This document shows, in pieces, positions 4,915 to 6,529 of a DNA stretch of 6,529 bases (its first letter is position 1; each line of letters begins with the position of its first letter). The notes beneath the pieces were generated by a model. It was not told where the DNA came from. It worked only from the letters and a program-made list of their open reading frames with translations, and did no database searches. The position numbers were made by a program, and so were the translations under genes. Source of the DNA: Holosporaceae bacterium (GTDB lineage Bacteria; Pseudomonadota; Alphaproteobacteria; UBA3830); the NCBI GenBank assembly GCA_031284345.1, contig JAITAC010000111.1, positions 1 through 6,529 of the forward strand. The letters run 5' to 3'.

Positions 4915-6529
4915 CTAGGAGTCATCCGGCAATCGGATGGCTGAGACGACTTTTTCGTCATTTTCGACGCGGAATAGAATGACTCCTTGGGTTGGTCGTC
5001 CGGTTACGCGCACGTCATTTACGGGGCAGCGGATTAATTTACCGCTGTTGGTCACCAGCATGACGTCGTCGCTCTCGCCCACCGGGAAGACCGCCACAAC
5101 GCTTCCGGTTCTTGAGCTCATGTCGATGTTTTTTACTCCCTGAATGCCTCTGCCGCTGGTTCTGTATTCGAAGGAAGAGGTACGCTTTGCCATTCCTTTT
5201 TCAGTGATGGTGATGAGCATCTGTTCGACCCCTTTCATTTCATCGTATTTGGCAGGTGGCTCCATGATTTGATCTTGAATTATTTCTTCGCTGCTGCGGC
5301 GGAGCCAGTTGGAATATTTCATGTATTCTTCGCGTTCTTCCACGGTGGAGGAGCCGTTGTTCAGAATTGACATGGATATTACTTCGTCATCGCCGAGTAA
5401 TTTTATAGCGCGCACGCCGGTGGATGCTCTACTATTGAACACGCGTATGTCACCTACGGGGAATCTCACGCATTTTCCGGATTTGGACGATATCAAAATA
5501 TCCATATTTTCTTTACAAATGGCTACGGAGATAAGTTTTTCTCCTTTTTCCAATTTCATGGCGATTTTTCCATTTGGTTTTATATTGATGAAGTCGCTCA
5601 ATTTATTGCGTCGGACGGTGCCGTGGGACGTGGCGAAGACTATGTCATAGGATTCCCAGGAGCTTTCGTCGCTCGGCAGTGCCATTACGGTGGATAAAGA
5701 TTCGTCGTTCTTGATGGACAGCACGTTTATCAGCGCTTTGCCGCGGGACTGCGGAGTGGATAGCGGGATCTTATAGACTTTCATCTGATAGACGATTCCG
5801 ATGGTGGAAAAAAACAGCACGGGCGTATGGGTGTTGGCTACCAGGATGTCGTGGACGAAGTCTTCGTCTTTAGTGGTCATGCCGGTACGTCCCTTGCCGC
5901 CGCGTTTTTGAGCTCGGTAGGCGCTCAGCGGAACTCGTTTTATGTAGCCGCTATTGCTGATGGTGACGACCATATCTTCTTTTTGGATGAAATCTTCGTC
6001 TTCCAGCTCTAATTCTGAGTCTTCAATGGAGGTGCGGCGCGGATTGGCGAATTCTTCTTTTATTTTTATGAGCTCTTCGCGGATAATCTGATAAATTTTT
6101 TCTTTGGATCCCAAAATGCTCAGGAGTTCGTTTATTTTTTGGGACAGCTGAAGCAATTCGTCGGAGATTTTTGTCCTTTCGAGTCCGGTTAATCGGTGCA
6201 GTCTCAAATCCAGGATAGCCTGTGCTTGAACGTCTGTTAGGCGACATTTTCCGTCCGCGTACACACAGGCGGGATCGTCCACCAGACGAATTAGCGGTTC
6301 CACATCTTCGGCGTCCCAGTCGATTTCCAACAGAGTTTTTTTGGCGGAGGCCGGATCACTGCTGGATTTAATAATTCGAATGACTTCGTCTATATTGGCG
6401 ACCGCAATGGCGAGGCCGATCAAAATATGTGCTCGATCGCGGGCTTTGTTTAGGTCGAAACGAGTACGGCGGACCACAACTTCTTCGCGGAACTCAATGA
6501 ACGTTCTTAGCACTTCCATTAGATTCATC
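4915..6529 (-). CDS. gyrA: DNA gyrase subunit A, C-terminal part (5' end outside window)
   Basis: GyrA is the DNA-cleaving and DNA-wrapping subunit of the cytoplasmic A2B2 gyrase, which introduces negative supercoils using ATP hydrolysed by GyrB. About 537 codons are visible, ending at a TAG; the N-terminal winged-helix region with the catalytic tyrosine and the quinolone-resistance region lies beyond the right edge. In visible-residue numbering, 1-165 is the end of the breakage-reunion domain (KARDRAHIL at 28-36, QAQAILDLRL at 101-110, then a coiled-coil stretch). From about 185 the six-bladed DNA-wrapping pinwheel follows, with the GyrA box QKRGGKG at 207-213. The box separates GyrA from ParC. 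An insertion at about 391-432 (TVEEREEY...) between blades matches the alphaproteobacterial form. The protein stops right after the last blade (RLPDDS), without the acidic tail of E. coli GyrA. The ATG near the right edge is an internal Met, not the start. Confidence 0.97.
   Translation of the reverse strand, partial: MNLMEVLRTFIEFREEVVVRRTRFDLNKARDRAHILIGLAIAVANIDEVIRIIKSSSDPASAKKTLLEIDWDAEDVEPLIRLVDDPACVYADGKCRLTDVQAQAILDLRLHRLTGLERTKISDELLQLSQKINELLSILGSKEKIYQIIREELIKIKEEFANPRRTSIEDSELELEDEDFIQKEDMVVTISNSGYIKRVPLSAYRAQKRGGKGRTGMTTKDEDFVHDILVANTHTPVLFFSTIGIVYQMKVYKIPLSTPQSRGKALINVLSIKNDESLSTVMALPSDESSWESYDIVFATSHGTVRRNKLSDFINIKPNGKIAMKLEKGEKLISVAICKENMDILISSKSGKCVRFPVGDIRVFNSRASTGVRAIKLLGDDEVISMSILNNGSSTVEEREEYMKYSNWLRRSSEEIIQDQIMEPPAKYDEMKGVEQMLITITEKGMAKRTSSFEYRTSGRGIQGVKNIDMSSRTGSVVAVFPVGESDDVMLVTNSGKLIRCPVNDVRVTGRPTQGVILFRVENDEKVVSAIRLPDDS

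Overview
The window reads as chromosomal DNA of an alphaproteobacterium. The best lineage evidence is the GyrA C-terminal half. It has the alphaproteobacterial form of the pinwheel domain, including an insertion of about 40 residues between blades that starts with a TVEEREEY-type stretch. PGK (STSGGAF near its C-terminus) and ribosomal protein L33 (STADTGFFY) also have alphaproteobacterial wording. Non-coding stretches are AT-rich and the coding density is moderate. An intracellular or host-associated lineage would fit, but the sequence alone does not prove it.

All recognised genes lie on the minus strand, so transcription runs from the right edge to the left. From right to left: the 3' part of gyrA (4915-6529, cut by the window edge); a doubtful 74-codon membrane ORF (4618-4842) overlapping the next start; rpmG for ribosomal protein L33 (4478-4645), which is only 55 codons long; a good rho-independent terminator (4334-4375); a leader region of about 180 bp with a possible promoter; pgk (2951-4150); a GntP-family permease (1501-2883); and a short-chain 3-hydroxyacyl-CoA dehydrogenase of the 3-hydroxybutyryl-CoA type (632-1483).

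gyrA and rpmG are housekeeping genes that end at the terminator. pgk, the permease and the dehydrogenase are tightly spaced (67 and 17 nt) without a convincing terminator between them, so they probably form one transcript. The permease plus dehydrogenase pair suggests uptake of a small hydroxy-acid such as 3-hydroxybutyrate and its processing at the CoA-ester level, linked to central carbon metabolism through pgk. This link is inferred from position and family only.

The left 631 bp have no recognisable gene but are structured. They hold four copies, in varying states of decay, of a palindromic unit with core TTTGRTATTATACC; one copy is the centre of a 69-bp imperfect palindrome. They also hold a perfect 24-bp palindrome, a plus-strand promoter-like pair and a plus-strand terminator-like hairpin. 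This is the part of the window most likely to contain something undescribed: a dispersed palindromic repeat family, an operator array or a small plus-strand transcript. No defence system, CRISPR array, tRNA, rRNA or insertion sequence was seen.
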